DNA from: Eubacterium sp.
GTDB taxonomy: Bacteria > Bacillota > Clostridia > Oscillospirales > Ruminococcaceae
DNA length: 41,965 nt
Reading direction: 5' to 3'
NCBI GenBank assembly: GCA_022511265.1
Contig: JAFLRX010000021.1
Coordinates: 1 to 41,965 of the forward strand
Each line of letters starts with the position of its first letter. Position 1 is the first letter of the stretch. The position numbers and the translations under genes were made by a program. Shown one piece after another: positions 1-7,694 of this stretch. The notes below the pieces were generated by a model. The model worked only from the letters and a program-made list of their open reading frames with translations, was not told where the DNA came from and searched no databases.

Positions 1-16
1 TCTTTGGAAAGGGGTA

Positions 17-50
17 CGGGGGAAACCTTTCTACAGAAAGGTTTCCCCCG
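17..50 (-). terminator. Hairpin downstream of the anti-sigma gene
   Basis: A perfect 15-bp stem (17-31 with 36-50) closes a TACA loop, 36 bases past the stop of the minus-strand gene at 86-838. No clear U-tract follows on the minus strand, so it is either a weak terminator or a dispersed intergenic palindrome. Confidence 0.55.
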
Positions 51-85
51 ATAAAACGTATTAACTTTTACATCATCGGCGGGGC

Positions 86-838
86 TTACACCTCTGCGCC
101 GATTATCACGCCGGAGAGCAGCACATTTATCTCGTCGAATTCGATATTGTGGTACTCCGACATTGTGGTTTTCAGTGTTTCGGTCAGTTGTTCATAATTA
201 TCGCCGTATTCCATTATATTGTTAGAAACCACAATATTCAGCATAAAATAGTCGCCCGGGTGATAGGCTACGGTGCTTTCGGTGGACTCTTCCCAACCGT
301 TGTCGGCAATGCTGACCGACAGCAGCTCGACCTTATCGCCGACCTTTTCTTCTACCTTGTTCAGCCGATACCATTCTTCATAAATAATATCGGGGTCAAG
401 CTCGAGATAGATCTTCTCCGACACCGTCTCGCCGTCATCGTTGATATAATATACTTCAACGTCGTCACAGTCCTTGGCTATCTCCTCGGTGTATATCTCC
501 GATGTGCCTGAGTTGTCAGCCTGTCCTTGGCTTTGCTCGGCGTCAGACGGCATACCTATCGCGATGGACGAGTTGCCGCTTGCCGATGCCTCCGCCTCGC
601 TGCTTTGGGCTGCGGGGGTGTTGTTATTTATCAGTGCGAAAGACACCGCAACGCCCCCGACAACCACCGCTGCGCATGCCGCTACAGAGGCTATCTTCAG
701 CACAGCCACGCCCTTCTTCGGCGGGTCTTTCTTTACATCTATCGGGGCGTCCTTGATGTTGTCCCATACCTTGTCCGACGGCCGGAATATTTCGCTGTCG
801 GCTTTCATTCTGCTTTCGATCTTCTTTTTTTCTGACAT
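86..838 (-). CDS. Probable anti-sigma factor, single-pass membrane protein
   Basis: This 250-residue protein is encoded 23 bases downstream of an ECF sigma factor gene, the usual position of a cognate anti-sigma factor. It has a charged cytoplasmic N-terminus of about 45 residues, one hydrophobic segment at about 47-70 (rich in Ala/Val), then a Ser/Ala/Gln-rich linker and an acidic extracytoplasmic domain of about 150 residues. The start follows an AAAGGA site. I see no zinc-binding HxxxCxxC motif, so it is not a classical ZAS-type anti-sigma. The assignment rests on topology and operon position; the outer domain is unrecognised and may sense an envelope signal. Confidence 0.6.
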   Translation of the reverse strand: MSEKKKIESRMKADSEIFRPSDKVWDNIKDAPIDVKKDPPKKGVAVLKIASVAACAAVVVGGVAVSFALINNNTPAAQSSEAEASASGNSSIAIGMPSDAEQSQGQADNSGTSEIYTEEIAKDCDDVEVYYINDDGETVSEKIYLELDPDIIYEEWYRLNKVEEKVGDKVELLSVSIADNGWEESTESTVAYHPGDYFMLNIVVSNNIMEYGDNYEQLTETLKTTMSEYHNIEFDEINVLLSGVIIGAEV

Positions 839-861
839 GGTTAATTCCTTTCGGCAGATAG

Positions 862-1404
862 TTAAACTATATCCTCATCCTGTTCGGCAAAATACCTTCT
901 CAGCTTTTTTATCGCGTAGTCGTATTTTGCCCGCACCTTGGAATACGGCATGGACAGTGCCTCGGCTATCTCCGGCTTTTTCAGTCCGGAATAGATATAC
1001 ATAGACACTATCAGCCGCTCGGTCTCCTCCAGCACTCTCAGCGCCTCGAACGCGAGTATCGCGTTTTCCGCACGGCGATAGCCGTTTTCCTCGACGCCGA
1101 TAAACTCAGCCGCGTCAAGCTGTAATGTGTTTTTCGGGGCTTTTTTCAGACAGTCGCAGCAGATATTCCGCGCTATGGAGTATATCCATGCTTTGGGCTT
1201 GGTGCCGGTCTGATAGTTTTTGGCGGACAGCATTATCTGCAAAAACACATCCTGCATGACATCCTCTGCGGCGGTCTTGTTTTTGACCAGCGACAACGCA
1301 AACAGAAAGATCGGTTTGCTATAATTTTCATACAGCCGGGCGAGATGCTCGCGGCTGCCCGCGGCTGTCATACATATACACAGGTCTGTCTGTTTGTCGG
1401 TCAT
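862..1404 (-). CDS. ECF-type RNA polymerase sigma factor
   Basis: This 180-residue protein has the two-domain layout of extracytoplasmic-function sigma factors. Region 2 spans about residues 20-85, with a segment ending EDVMQDVF and a tryptophan-containing WIYSIARN motif that opens and reads the -10 element. Region 4 spans about 120-175, with a helix-turn-helix (KPEIAEALSMPYSKVRAKY) that reads the -35. The ATG follows a GAGGTGAT site. It is cotranscribed with the membrane protein gene just downstream, its likely anti-sigma. A ten-base palindrome, GAAACGTTTC, lies just upstream at 1420-1429. Family assignment is strong; the regulon is unknown. Confidence 0.9.
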   Translation of the reverse strand: MTDKQTDLCICMTAAGSREHLARLYENYSKPIFLFALSLVKNKTAAEDVMQDVFLQIMLSAKNYQTGTKPKAWIYSIARNICCDCLKKAPKNTLQLDAAEFIGVEENGYRRAENAILAFEALRVLEETERLIVSMYIYSGLKKPEIAEALSMPYSKVRAKYDYAIKKLRRYFAEQDEDIV

Positions 1405-1467
1405 AATATTATCACCTCTGAAACGTTTCTAATATATATATCTGTAAAAACAGAGGCTTTGCAGAAA

Positions 1468-1495
1468 AAAATCGGAAAAAATTTTTTCCGATTTT
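1468..1495 (-). terminator. Terminator of the gtrA operon
   Basis: A 28-base self-complementary palindrome (an ATCGG core flanked by A and T runs) overlaps the last bases of the gtrA stop codon. It continues into T residues on the minus strand, as expected of an intrinsic terminator that separates this operon from the sigma factor gene. Confidence 0.65.
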
Positions 1496-2015
1496 ATTTC
1501 TTCTTAAATATAAACAGCTTGCTGAACACATAGTTCAGTACCAGCACCACAATATTTGAAAATACCTTTACGCACAGCTCGTATATTCCGTTATCAATTG
1601 CGGGGAGATTTACCAGCAGATACATTATGATAAGGTCAACAAACAGCGTCAGCAGCCTTGCCCCGTAAAAGGACAACGCCTGCAGCGCAATCTTGCCCGC
1701 TCCGCTGACTTTGCTCTTAAACACCCATATGCGGTTGGTAATATACGCGAATGTGACCGATACTATCCAGCTGATAATATTAGGCAGCACCGTTGACGAG
1801 TCGCCGTCGGTAAAGGTCAGACGGTAGGTCCACTTGAATATCCACGGTGCGCTTTGCTCGTCCGGGAACAGCGACCTTATCACAAAATAGGTCACAATAG
1901 ACACCAATGTCGTCAGCGCACCGAAAAACACATAGGAGATTATCTCGCGGTATTTTCTGTACAGCTCGCCCCAGTTTTTGGGATTTACCGCAAGACGCAG
2001 AATTTCTTTCAGCAT
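1494..2015 (-). CDS. GtrA-family membrane protein
   Basis: This 173-residue protein has the GtrA architecture: four hydrophobic segments at about 25-48, 78-98, 110-135 and 140-168. It carries the family-typical early motif SYVFFGALTTLVSIVTYF and an NRIWVFKS-like stretch after the second segment. Members of this family are thought to help move undecaprenyl-linked sugars across the membrane or to modify cell-wall polysaccharide. The start codon shares one base with the stop of the upstream PH-like gene (TAATG), so translation is probably coupled. It is the last gene of a three-gene operon. No glycosyltransferase is adjacent, so the substrate cannot be inferred. Confidence 0.85.
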   Translation of the reverse strand: MLKEILRLAVNPKNWGELYRKYREIISYVFFGALTTLVSIVTYFVIRSLFPDEQSAPWIFKWTYRLTFTDGDSSTVLPNIISWIVSVTFAYITNRIWVFKSKVSGAGKIALQALSFYGARLLTLFVDLIIMYLLVNLPAIDNGIYELCVKVFSNIVVLVLNYVFSKLFIFKKK

Positions 2016-2452
2016 TATACGAGACTGTCCGGTATTCCGTCTCCGTCCATATCCATGCCGCCGGCCGCACCCAGTGCCGCGCCGACCATATCCCTGCCGC
2101 GTACCATGTACTTGTCATACTGTGCCTTTACCGCGGCGTCAAGTATCTTCTTGACCTCGCGCGGCTTTTTTACAGCGACAAGATGCTTTTCCGGGGTATC
2201 GCGGTCTCTTGAAATAATAATGATAGTGCCGCAGCCGACAATACGCTGACCCAGCGGCAGCTTCATATTCTTATCCATTATTTTGTAAAGGTCTATCTCG
2301 TCCTCTTTGATATTTAACAGACCGACCTTGGTATAAAGCGATGTATCGGTGAGAATATAACGGGTAAAGGATATCGGCAGTCCGCAGATACATTTTTTAC
2401 CGGTCCAAAGCACATCGCCGTAATCACGTTTTAATTTTTCCATGTTTGCCAT
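2015..2452 (-). CDS. Small PH-domain-like protein with a DxDGDG tail
   Basis: This 145-residue protein resembles small bacterial PH-like (bPH) proteins. The predicted beta-rich run of residues 14-95 includes a Lys-rich start, YILTDTSLYTKVG, an EIDLYKI stretch, and a segment reading GTIIIISRDRDTPEKHLVAVK. A helix follows at about 96-125. The C-terminus is unusual: a Gly/Ala-rich stretch leads into DMDGDGIPDSLV, which looks like a calcium-binding DxDGDGxxD loop. No signal peptide is seen. It lies between the DUF6171-like gene and gtrA, overlapping gtrA by one base. The PH-like call is from pattern memory and moderate; the function is unknown. Confidence 0.55.
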   Translation of the reverse strand: MANMEKLKRDYGDVLWTGKKCICGLPISFTRYILTDTSLYTKVGLLNIKEDEIDLYKIMDKNMKLPLGQRIVGCGTIIIISRDRDTPEKHLVAVKKPREVKKILDAAVKAQYDKYMVRGRDMVGAALGAAGGMDMDGDGIPDSLV

Positions 2453-2488
2453 TTTACGTCTCGCTCCTTAAAATTGATTTTCAAACTA

Positions 2489-2734
2489 CTACCACCTCGG
2501 CTGCTCGTGCGGGCAGGCGCGGTGCGCATAGGCGGCGCGTATCTCGGCAAAGCAGCCGCATTTCGCGCACATTCCGTTTATCAGCTCGTCGCAGGCGCGG
2601 CACTTTTCCAGCCGCTTGTGATAGCTGACGTCATCGGTCTTTTTGTCCTTGGGGATAAGGGAAACATACTCGCTGACCGTGCGGAATGCCTCTTCGCTAA
2701 GCTGTGCGGTAAGACATCTGCGGCATTGCTGCAC
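2489..2734 (-). CDS. Small cysteine-rich zinc-binding protein (DUF6171-like)
   Basis: The protein has about 81 residues with paired cysteines: CRRC at the N-terminus, CRAC near residue 45, CAKCGC at about 57 and a final cysteine near the C-terminus. This suggests a zinc ribbon or double knuckle. I chose the GTG at 2734 because an excellent GGGAGGG site sits six bases before it and the cysteine-rich domain begins two residues later; an in-frame ATG 30 bases upstream lacks such a site. It is the first gene of an operon with the PH-like protein and GtrA, behind a consensus promoter. The pattern resembles DUF6171 in Firmicutes. Function is unknown. Confidence 0.65.
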   Translation of the reverse strand: MQQCRRCLTAQLSEEAFRTVSEYVSLIPKDKKTDDVSYHKRLEKCRACDELINGMCAKCGCFAEIRAAYAHRACPHEQPRW

Positions 2735-2793
2735 ATTGCTCCCTCCCGTCTGTTTAATTCGCAAATTTGAAATTCGGAATTATCTGTAATAAT

Positions 2794-2822
2794 ATTGTAC
2801 CATAACATTATTGATAAATCAA
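2794..2822 (-). promoter_or_regulatory. Sigma-A promoter of the DUF6171-like/PH/gtrA operon
   Basis: TTGATT and TACAAT separated by 17 bases lie about 60 bases upstream of the GTG start, reading on the minus strand. Confidence 0.65.
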
Positions 2823-2848
2823 GCATAATAAAAAATATTATAACAAAA

Positions 2849-2875
2849 ACACCCCTGTCCAAAGGACAGGGGTGT
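2849..2875 (-). terminator. Terminator of the cell-wall protein gene
   Basis: A 12-bp perfect GC-rich stem with an AAA loop (TTT in the transcript) is followed on the minus strand by GTTTTTG. It lies 43 bases after the stop codon at 2919. Confidence 0.85.
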
Positions 2876-2918
2876 CAATGTGCGTTTATTTAAGAACCAA
2901 AGTTAATTTTATCTGAAA

Positions 2919-3791
2919 TTACTTTCTCTTCTTAGCAACAACTGCTGCGCCGGTAGCCAGAACTGCTACGCCTGCTGCGAGTGCGATACCCTCAGCGCCG
3001 GTGCCTGCGTTGGGCTTGCTGCTGTCGCCGGTAGTGGGCTCTTCAGTAGGCTCTTCGGTAGGCTCTTCGGTAGGCTCTTCGGTGGGTTCCTCAGTGGGCT
3101 CTTCTGCTGCGCCGTCGTAGTTAGCAACGGTAAACTTGATGGTAATGTCCATGGTGTCGCCGTCGGTCAGAGCTTCGTTGAACTTGTTGTCATCGGTAAG
3201 AATGTTAGCACCGTCAGTCCAGTTATTGAACAGACCAACTGCTATATCCTGAGCGGTAAAGTCGTCAGGATTGGGAACTGCTGCGTTAACGGTGGGCTTA
3301 GCTGCTTCCCAAGTAAGGTCGCCGTCTTCAGCCAGCTCAGGGTTCTTAAAGGTCTTGCCTACTTCGTAGGTCTTGCTGCCGAAGGTTACAGTATCAATAG
3401 TGATCTCAACTTCGGGATGCTCATCAGCATGGATCATGGTGGACAGTCTTACAAAGTTAGCGCTGTCGGTAGGGGTGCCATCCTGGTCAGCGGTGTCAAA
3501 AGATGCCTTTACTTCGTAGGTGCCGTCTCCGGTAACGTCAACATCAGTAAATGTTCCTTCAACCTTGTAAAGGGTCTCGTCACCCTCATAGTCCTCGCAA
3601 GGACCGTTTTCATCCAGCCAGCTGCTGTTTACAATAGAGGTGGGGTTAGCCTGACCTATACTGTCACGATGAACAAAGTTGCCGAGCTGGAAAATAACGC
3701 CGGCTTTTTCTGCGCCTGCAGCGATACCCATAGTAGCTACTACAGCAGAAGCTACAGCGATAGCGCTGATAGACTTAGTAATCTTTCTCAT
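2919..3791 (-). CDS. Secreted, probably sortase-anchored cell-wall protein
   Basis: This 290-residue surface protein begins with a signal peptide (Lys/Arg start, hydrophobic core at about 8-25, likely cleavage near the Ala-Gly-Ala at 25-27). Residues 30-225 form an acidic, Thr-rich domain I do not recognise. A Glu-Glu-Pro-Thr repeat spacer at about 229-252 suits passage through peptidoglycan. The C-terminus has NAGTGAEG, a 20-residue hydrophobic segment and a KKRK tail, the order of a sortase signal; the motif departs from LPxTG and resembles the NPxTG-type signals of Ruminococcus relatives. The start follows a GGAGG site. It is a single-gene unit with its own promoter and terminator. Low charge and small size suggest an abundant surface protein. 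Confidence 0.75.
   Translation of the reverse strand: MRKITKSISAIAVASAVVATMGIAAGAEKAGVIFQLGNFVHRDSIGQANPTSIVNSSWLDENGPCEDYEGDETLYKVEGTFTDVDVTGDGTYEVKASFDTADQDGTPTDSANFVRLSTMIHADEHPEVEITIDTVTFGSKTYEVGKTFKNPELAEDGDLTWEAAKPTVNAAVPNPDDFTAQDIAVGLFNNWTDGANILTDDNKFNEALTDGDTMDITIKFTVANYDGAAEEPTEEPTEEPTEEPTEEPTEEPTTGDSSKPNAGTGAEGIALAAGVAVLATGAAVVAKKRK
3037..3108 (-). repeat. 12-bp tandem repeat coding for Glu-Glu-Pro-Thr
   Basis: Six head-to-tail 12-base units (plus-strand consensus GGCTCTTCGGTA, the last unit degenerate) encode the Pro-rich cell-wall spacer. The unit is a multiple of three, so copy-number changes keep the frame. Confidence 0.9.
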
Positions 3792-3870
3792 TGGTATTTA
3801 CCTCCATAAAATGTGTGTATACGTTTTCATTTTTCCCCAAAACGCAATGAGGATATCAAACGCTGTATTT

Positions 3871-3899
3871 AGTATAACTTAATTTAAGCAAAAATGCAA
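3871..3899 (-). promoter_or_regulatory. Promoter of the cell-wall protein gene
   Basis: TTGCAT, 17 bases and TATACT, about 80 bases upstream of the start codon, imply a leader of roughly 70 bases. Confidence 0.6.
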
Positions 3900-4004
3900 T
3901 ATACAACTTGCACAATTTTCACCAATTTTATTTTAATAATTATACAAAAAACAGCAGGAAAATTTGGATATTCTTACAAAAACACATGTCACCTTATGCT
4001 GTCG

Positions 4005-6236
4005 TTACACCTCGCCCTTTTTTCTCATTTCTATCTCTAACATAGGACGCAGCAGCGAATAGCGCAGCACCTTTTTATCGTTGTCCACCATCTGCTTTAC
4101 CAGCTCTTGTGTGCCTATTACTATCAGCAGCTTTTTGGCACGGGTAACGCCTGTGTACAGCAGATTGCGGTACAGCAGATTTTTGGTAAAGCCGGTTATC
4201 GGGATTATCACCGCCTCGTACTCGCTGCCCTGACTTTTATGTATCGTCACGGCATAGGCATGCTCCAGCCGCCGCAGCATCTCGGTGGTATAGGTAGCCA
4301 CCCTGCCCTCAAAATCCACGGTGATATTCTGAGAAAATCTGTCCACGTCACGGACAATGCCGATATCCCCGTTAAATATGCCGCTGCCTTTCTCTCCCGC
4401 GCGCGTCCACAGCACGTCATAGTCGTTCTTTATCTGCATCACCTTGTCCCCTGTGCGAAACACGGTGTCGAACAGCTTTAATTCGGTCTTGTTTCTCGCG
4501 GGTGGGTTCAGCACCGACTGAAGCAGTCGGTTAAGCTCTCTTGTACCCGCCGCACCCATCTTTGTCGGGCACAGCACCTGTATGTCATCTATCGGAGAAT
4601 AGCCATAGGTCGCGGGCAGCCGCTGCTTGGTCAGCTGTACCACCAAGTCAGCTATCCTTTCCTCGTCCGCGCTGCTCATAAAGAAAAAGTCGTTGCGGCG
4701 GTCGTTCAAGTCGGGGTATTCCCCGTTTACTATCTTATGTGCGTTGGTGACTATCAGGCTGCTCGCTGCCTGACGGAATATCTCGGTCAGCTCGACGGTC
4801 GGGATGTGGTGAGAATTTATCAGGTCTCTCAGCACGTTGCCCGCGCCGACAGACGGCAGCTGGTTGCTGTCCCCCACCATTATGAATTTAGAGGTCGGCT
4901 TTATCGCCCGCACAAGACTTTCCATCAGCAGCGCATCCACCATAGACATCTCGTCCGCAATGATAACATCGGCGGGCAGCGGGTTTTCCTCGTTGCGCTT
5001 GAACCTCAGCTCGTCCGTAGAGGTAAAGTCCACCTCCAGCAGGCGGTGTATGGTCTTTGCAGGCTCTCCGGTCAGGTCGGTCATACGCTTTGCCGCGCGC
5101 CCGGTGGGGGCGCAGAGCAATATCCGCTTTTTCATATCCTTTAGTATGCGGATAACGCCGTTCAGCGTGGTGGTCTTTCCCGTGCCGGGACCGCCTGTCA
5201 GTATAAATACGCTGCCTGTCAGGCAGGCGCTTATTGCCGCGCGCTGGAGCTGCTCGTAATGTATATTCTCCGAAAACTCCACACCCGCTATCTCGTTGGA
5301 ATAATCCTTTTCGTACTGTGAGGAGGTCTTCAGCATGAACGCCAGCTTTTTCGCCACATAGCTTTCGGCGCGGTGATATTCCGGCAGGTAGATGAACTCT
5401 CTGCCCGCTATCTCCTCGCATATCACGGTCTCCTCGTCAAGGCAGTCCCGCAGACAGGAGTTGAACTTTCTCGGCTCTATGCCGAGATTGGTGCAGACCG
5501 AATTTTGCAGCTTGTCCTTTGGCAGGCAGGTATGCCCTGCAAAGGCATTTTCCCGCAGGACGTACACTATCCCCGCGTTTACACGGTTGGAATTTTCCGC
5601 GTCAAAGCCGAGATCGGCGGCTATCCTGTCCACCTGCATAAAATCTATATCTATCCCGTCGGCGCAGAGTATGTAGGGGTTTTGCTTTATCTGACGGATG
5701 CTTTCGTGCTCGTATACCGCCCATATGCCGACCGCGTGCGCAGGGCCAAGGTTATATTCACCCAGGAACTTTATAACCTCGTTGACGCCGGTTATTTTGC
5801 GGTACTCGTTGCCGATGTACAGTGCCTTGTCCGCACTGATACCCTTTACGTCTGTCAGCCGCATACAGTCGTTGTCAAGTATGTCCAGCGTCTCGTCGCC
5901 GAACTCTTTTACTATACGCTTTGCCAGCGCAGGACCCAGCCCCTTTATCACGCCGGAGCTTAAATACGCGGTTATCTCCTCGGGGGTGGTGGGCATGGAG
6001 CGCTCGCATATCACCGCCTTGAACTGTCTGCCGTACTTTGCGCTGGTTATCCACCCGCCACGCAGGCTCAGCCGCTCGCCCTCGTTGATGTCCCCCAACA
6101 CGCCGATAACGGTTATCAGCCCCTCGTCACAGCCGAGATTAAGGACAATATAACCGTTTTCGGGATTTTTATATATAACATCCTCTACCGAGCCGGAAAG
6201 CTCGACAGATATATCCTGCTTTTCGTATTCCTGCAA
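4005..6236 (-). CDS. recD2: RecD2-type ATP-dependent DNA helicase
   Basis: This 743-residue superfamily 1 helicase matches RecD2 (YrrC-like), a 5'-to-3' DNA helicase found without RecBC and linked to repair and fork maintenance. The N-terminal region (about 1-90) is OB-like. A helix-hairpin-helix region follows (about 90-210), including GLGPALAKRI and a VKGIS turn. The motor has Walker A GGPGTGKTTT at about 343-352, Walker B IIADEMSMVD at about 423, and late motifs VMQIKNDYD, YAVTIHKSQGSEY and LYTGVTRAKK. Length is normal for RecD2. No recB or recC is nearby. A three-base gap separates it from the upstream small membrane protein gene, so they are probably cotranscribed. Confidence 0.93.
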   Translation of the reverse strand: MQEYEKQDISVELSGSVEDVIYKNPENGYIVLNLGCDEGLITVIGVLGDINEGERLSLRGGWITSAKYGRQFKAVICERSMPTTPEEITAYLSSGVIKGLGPALAKRIVKEFGDETLDILDNDCMRLTDVKGISADKALYIGNEYRKITGVNEVIKFLGEYNLGPAHAVGIWAVYEHESIRQIKQNPYILCADGIDIDFMQVDRIAADLGFDAENSNRVNAGIVYVLRENAFAGHTCLPKDKLQNSVCTNLGIEPRKFNSCLRDCLDEETVICEEIAGREFIYLPEYHRAESYVAKKLAFMLKTSSQYEKDYSNEIAGVEFSENIHYEQLQRAAISACLTGSVFILTGGPGTGKTTTLNGVIRILKDMKKRILLCAPTGRAAKRMTDLTGEPAKTIHRLLEVDFTSTDELRFKRNEENPLPADVIIADEMSMVDALLMESLVRAIKPTSKFIMVGDSNQLPSVGAGNVLRDLINSHHIPTVELTEIFRQAASSLIVTNAHKIVNGEYPDLNDRRNDFFFMSSADEERIADLVVQLTKQRLPATYGYSPIDDIQVLCPTKMGAAGTRELNRLLQSVLNPPARNKTELKLFDTVFRTGDKVMQIKNDYDVLWTRAGEKGSGIFNGDIGIVRDVDRFSQNITVDFEGRVATYTTEMLRRLEHAYAVTIHKSQGSEYEAVIIPITGFTKNLLYRNLLYTGVTRAKKLLIVIGTQELVKQMVDNDKKVLRYSLLRPMLEIEMRKKGEV

Positions 6237-6239
6237 TGC

Positions 6240-6539
6240 TTATTGTCCCTTCCTTTGCGTACATATCAGCCGTACCCGCGGCTGGTCGCGTAACAGTCCG
6301 CGACATATCAGCGTAAATTCTTTGTTCTTTTTCAGGCTCTCGGGGAAAACGACCACCACGTCACCCCTGCCGCGCGCCAGGGCGCAGCGCACCTTATATT
6401 CTATATCCTCGCAGCCGGACGCCCTTATGTATACCGTATGCGCGGCCGGCAGCACCAGCTCGCGCAGCGCGACCAGCGCGTTTACCGACCCGCATATCCC
6501 CAGAAAAATAAAGATAAATAGGCACACTCCGCTTAACAT
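6240..6539 (-). CDS. Small hypothetical membrane protein
   Basis: This 99-residue protein has one N-terminal hydrophobic segment (about 3-25), then a soluble region with alternating hydrophobics (RGDVVVVFPESL) and a basic C-terminus. I chose the ATG at 6539 because AAAGGAG lies just before it; an upstream in-frame GTG at 6557 would place that site inside the gene. It sits directly upstream of recD2 with almost no gap, so translation may be coupled. I do not recognise the family. Confidence 0.6.
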   Translation of the reverse strand: MLSGVCLFIFIFLGICGSVNALVALRELVLPAAHTVYIRASGCEDIEYKVRCALARGRGDVVVVFPESLKKNKEFTLICRGLLRDQPRVRLICTQRKGQ

Positions 6540-6632
6540 ATCGTTTTCTCCTTTCACCGTTTTACATAGTATATGGCAAAAGGAGTATATAGGTTACATT
6601 ATGCGCATATCGTACGGCAAAGCCGCCCGTAA

Positions 6633-7601
6633 TTATGCATTATGAATTAGTTTAATTGCGTTCCAGCCCTCTTTTTCTCTCAGCTCGGTTATCTCAAAGC
6701 CGTTTGTCGTCAGTGCGTCGGTCACCTCGTCCAGCCGCTCGGTGATTATTCCCGATACTATCAGCGTACCGTCAGGCTTCATAAATCCGTAAAAATACGG
6801 CGACATTCCTATAATAACATCCGCCACTATATTGGCAACGATAACATCATACCCGCCGCCAATCTTTTCTCTCAGCGTCTCATCATCTATAATATTTCCG
6901 CAATAGGCTGTCGCCTTGTCAGGACCGAAGCCGTTCTTTGCGGCGTTTTCGGCGGCGGTGTTGACCGAGTTCAAAAACACATCGGTCATAGTGACCTGCT
7001 TTGCCCCCAGCAGCAGTGCCGCAATGGAAAGTATTCCGCTGCCGGTGCCGAGGTCCAGCACACGCTCGCCCCCGCTTATCTGCTGTTCCAGCAGCTCCAT
7101 CACCAATCTTGTCGTATGGTGCTGACCTGTGCCGAAGGATGACGCAGGGTCTATTTCAAGTATTTTTCTACCCTCTGTATTATCTACCGTCTCCCAGCTG
7201 GGCTTTATTATCAGCTTTTCGCCGACTTTAAACGGCTTGTAATACTGCTTCCAGTTGTCCGCCCAGTCCTCCTCGCGCACCTCATCCACCGCGACCTCAA
7301 GACTGCCGTAAAAGCCGTTGTCGGTGCCTTTCAGCTCGTCCAGTACGCCGGATATCGCGGACATAAGCTCCGCACCCTGCTCGTTGTCCTGTAAATAGCA
7401 GGTGATATGGGTGTCGGTCTCGGATAATTTCATCAGGCTGTCATCGACATAATCCCAGTTGTATTCCTTGTTTTCGAGAAATTCCTCAAAATCTGCCTTA
7501 TCATGTATCTCAAAGCCGTTTATCCCCAGCTCTGACAACCGCATTACCAGCACCTGCACCGCGTCGCTCTCGGTGTAGATGTCCAATTTTTTGAAGTTCA
7601 T
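6633..7601 (-). CDS. prmA: Ribosomal protein L11 methyltransferase
   Basis: This 322-residue enzyme is predicted to transfer methyl groups from S-adenosylmethionine to ribosomal protein L11. The N-terminal ferredoxin-like L11-binding domain covers about 1-125, with the DEVREEDWADNWKQYYKPF segment typical of PrmA leading into the catalytic part. The Rossmann methyltransferase domain has motif I LDLGTGSGILSIA near residues 175-187 and the post-motif VANIVADVI. The ATG at 7601 follows GGGAGG; an in-frame start 75 bases upstream is less likely because it lacks such a site and adds a tail not seen in the family. Release of S-adenosylhomocysteine connects loosely to the nearby ahcY/mtaD genes. Confidence 0.93.
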   Translation of the reverse strand: MNFKKLDIYTESDAVQVLVMRLSELGINGFEIHDKADFEEFLENKEYNWDYVDDSLMKLSETDTHITCYLQDNEQGAELMSAISGVLDELKGTDNGFYGSLEVAVDEVREEDWADNWKQYYKPFKVGEKLIIKPSWETVDNTEGRKILEIDPASSFGTGQHHTTRLVMELLEQQISGGERVLDLGTGSGILSIAALLLGAKQVTMTDVFLNSVNTAAENAAKNGFGPDKATAYCGNIIDDETLREKIGGGYDVIVANIVADVIIGMSPYFYGFMKPDGTLIVSGIITERLDEVTDALTTNGFEITELREKEGWNAIKLIHNA

Positions 7602-7694
7602 ATATCCTCCCATACCTGTACATAATAGCCCAAAAGTTTGCCCGATAATTTTACATAATGTAGAAAAATCGGGCAAATTGTCAAATTGTATAAA

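Noticed and set aside
2581-2862. A 93-codon minus-strand frame over the DUF6171-like gene
   Set aside because: It crosses the predicted promoter of the gene, and the cysteine-rich frame is the one with the strong ribosome-binding site.
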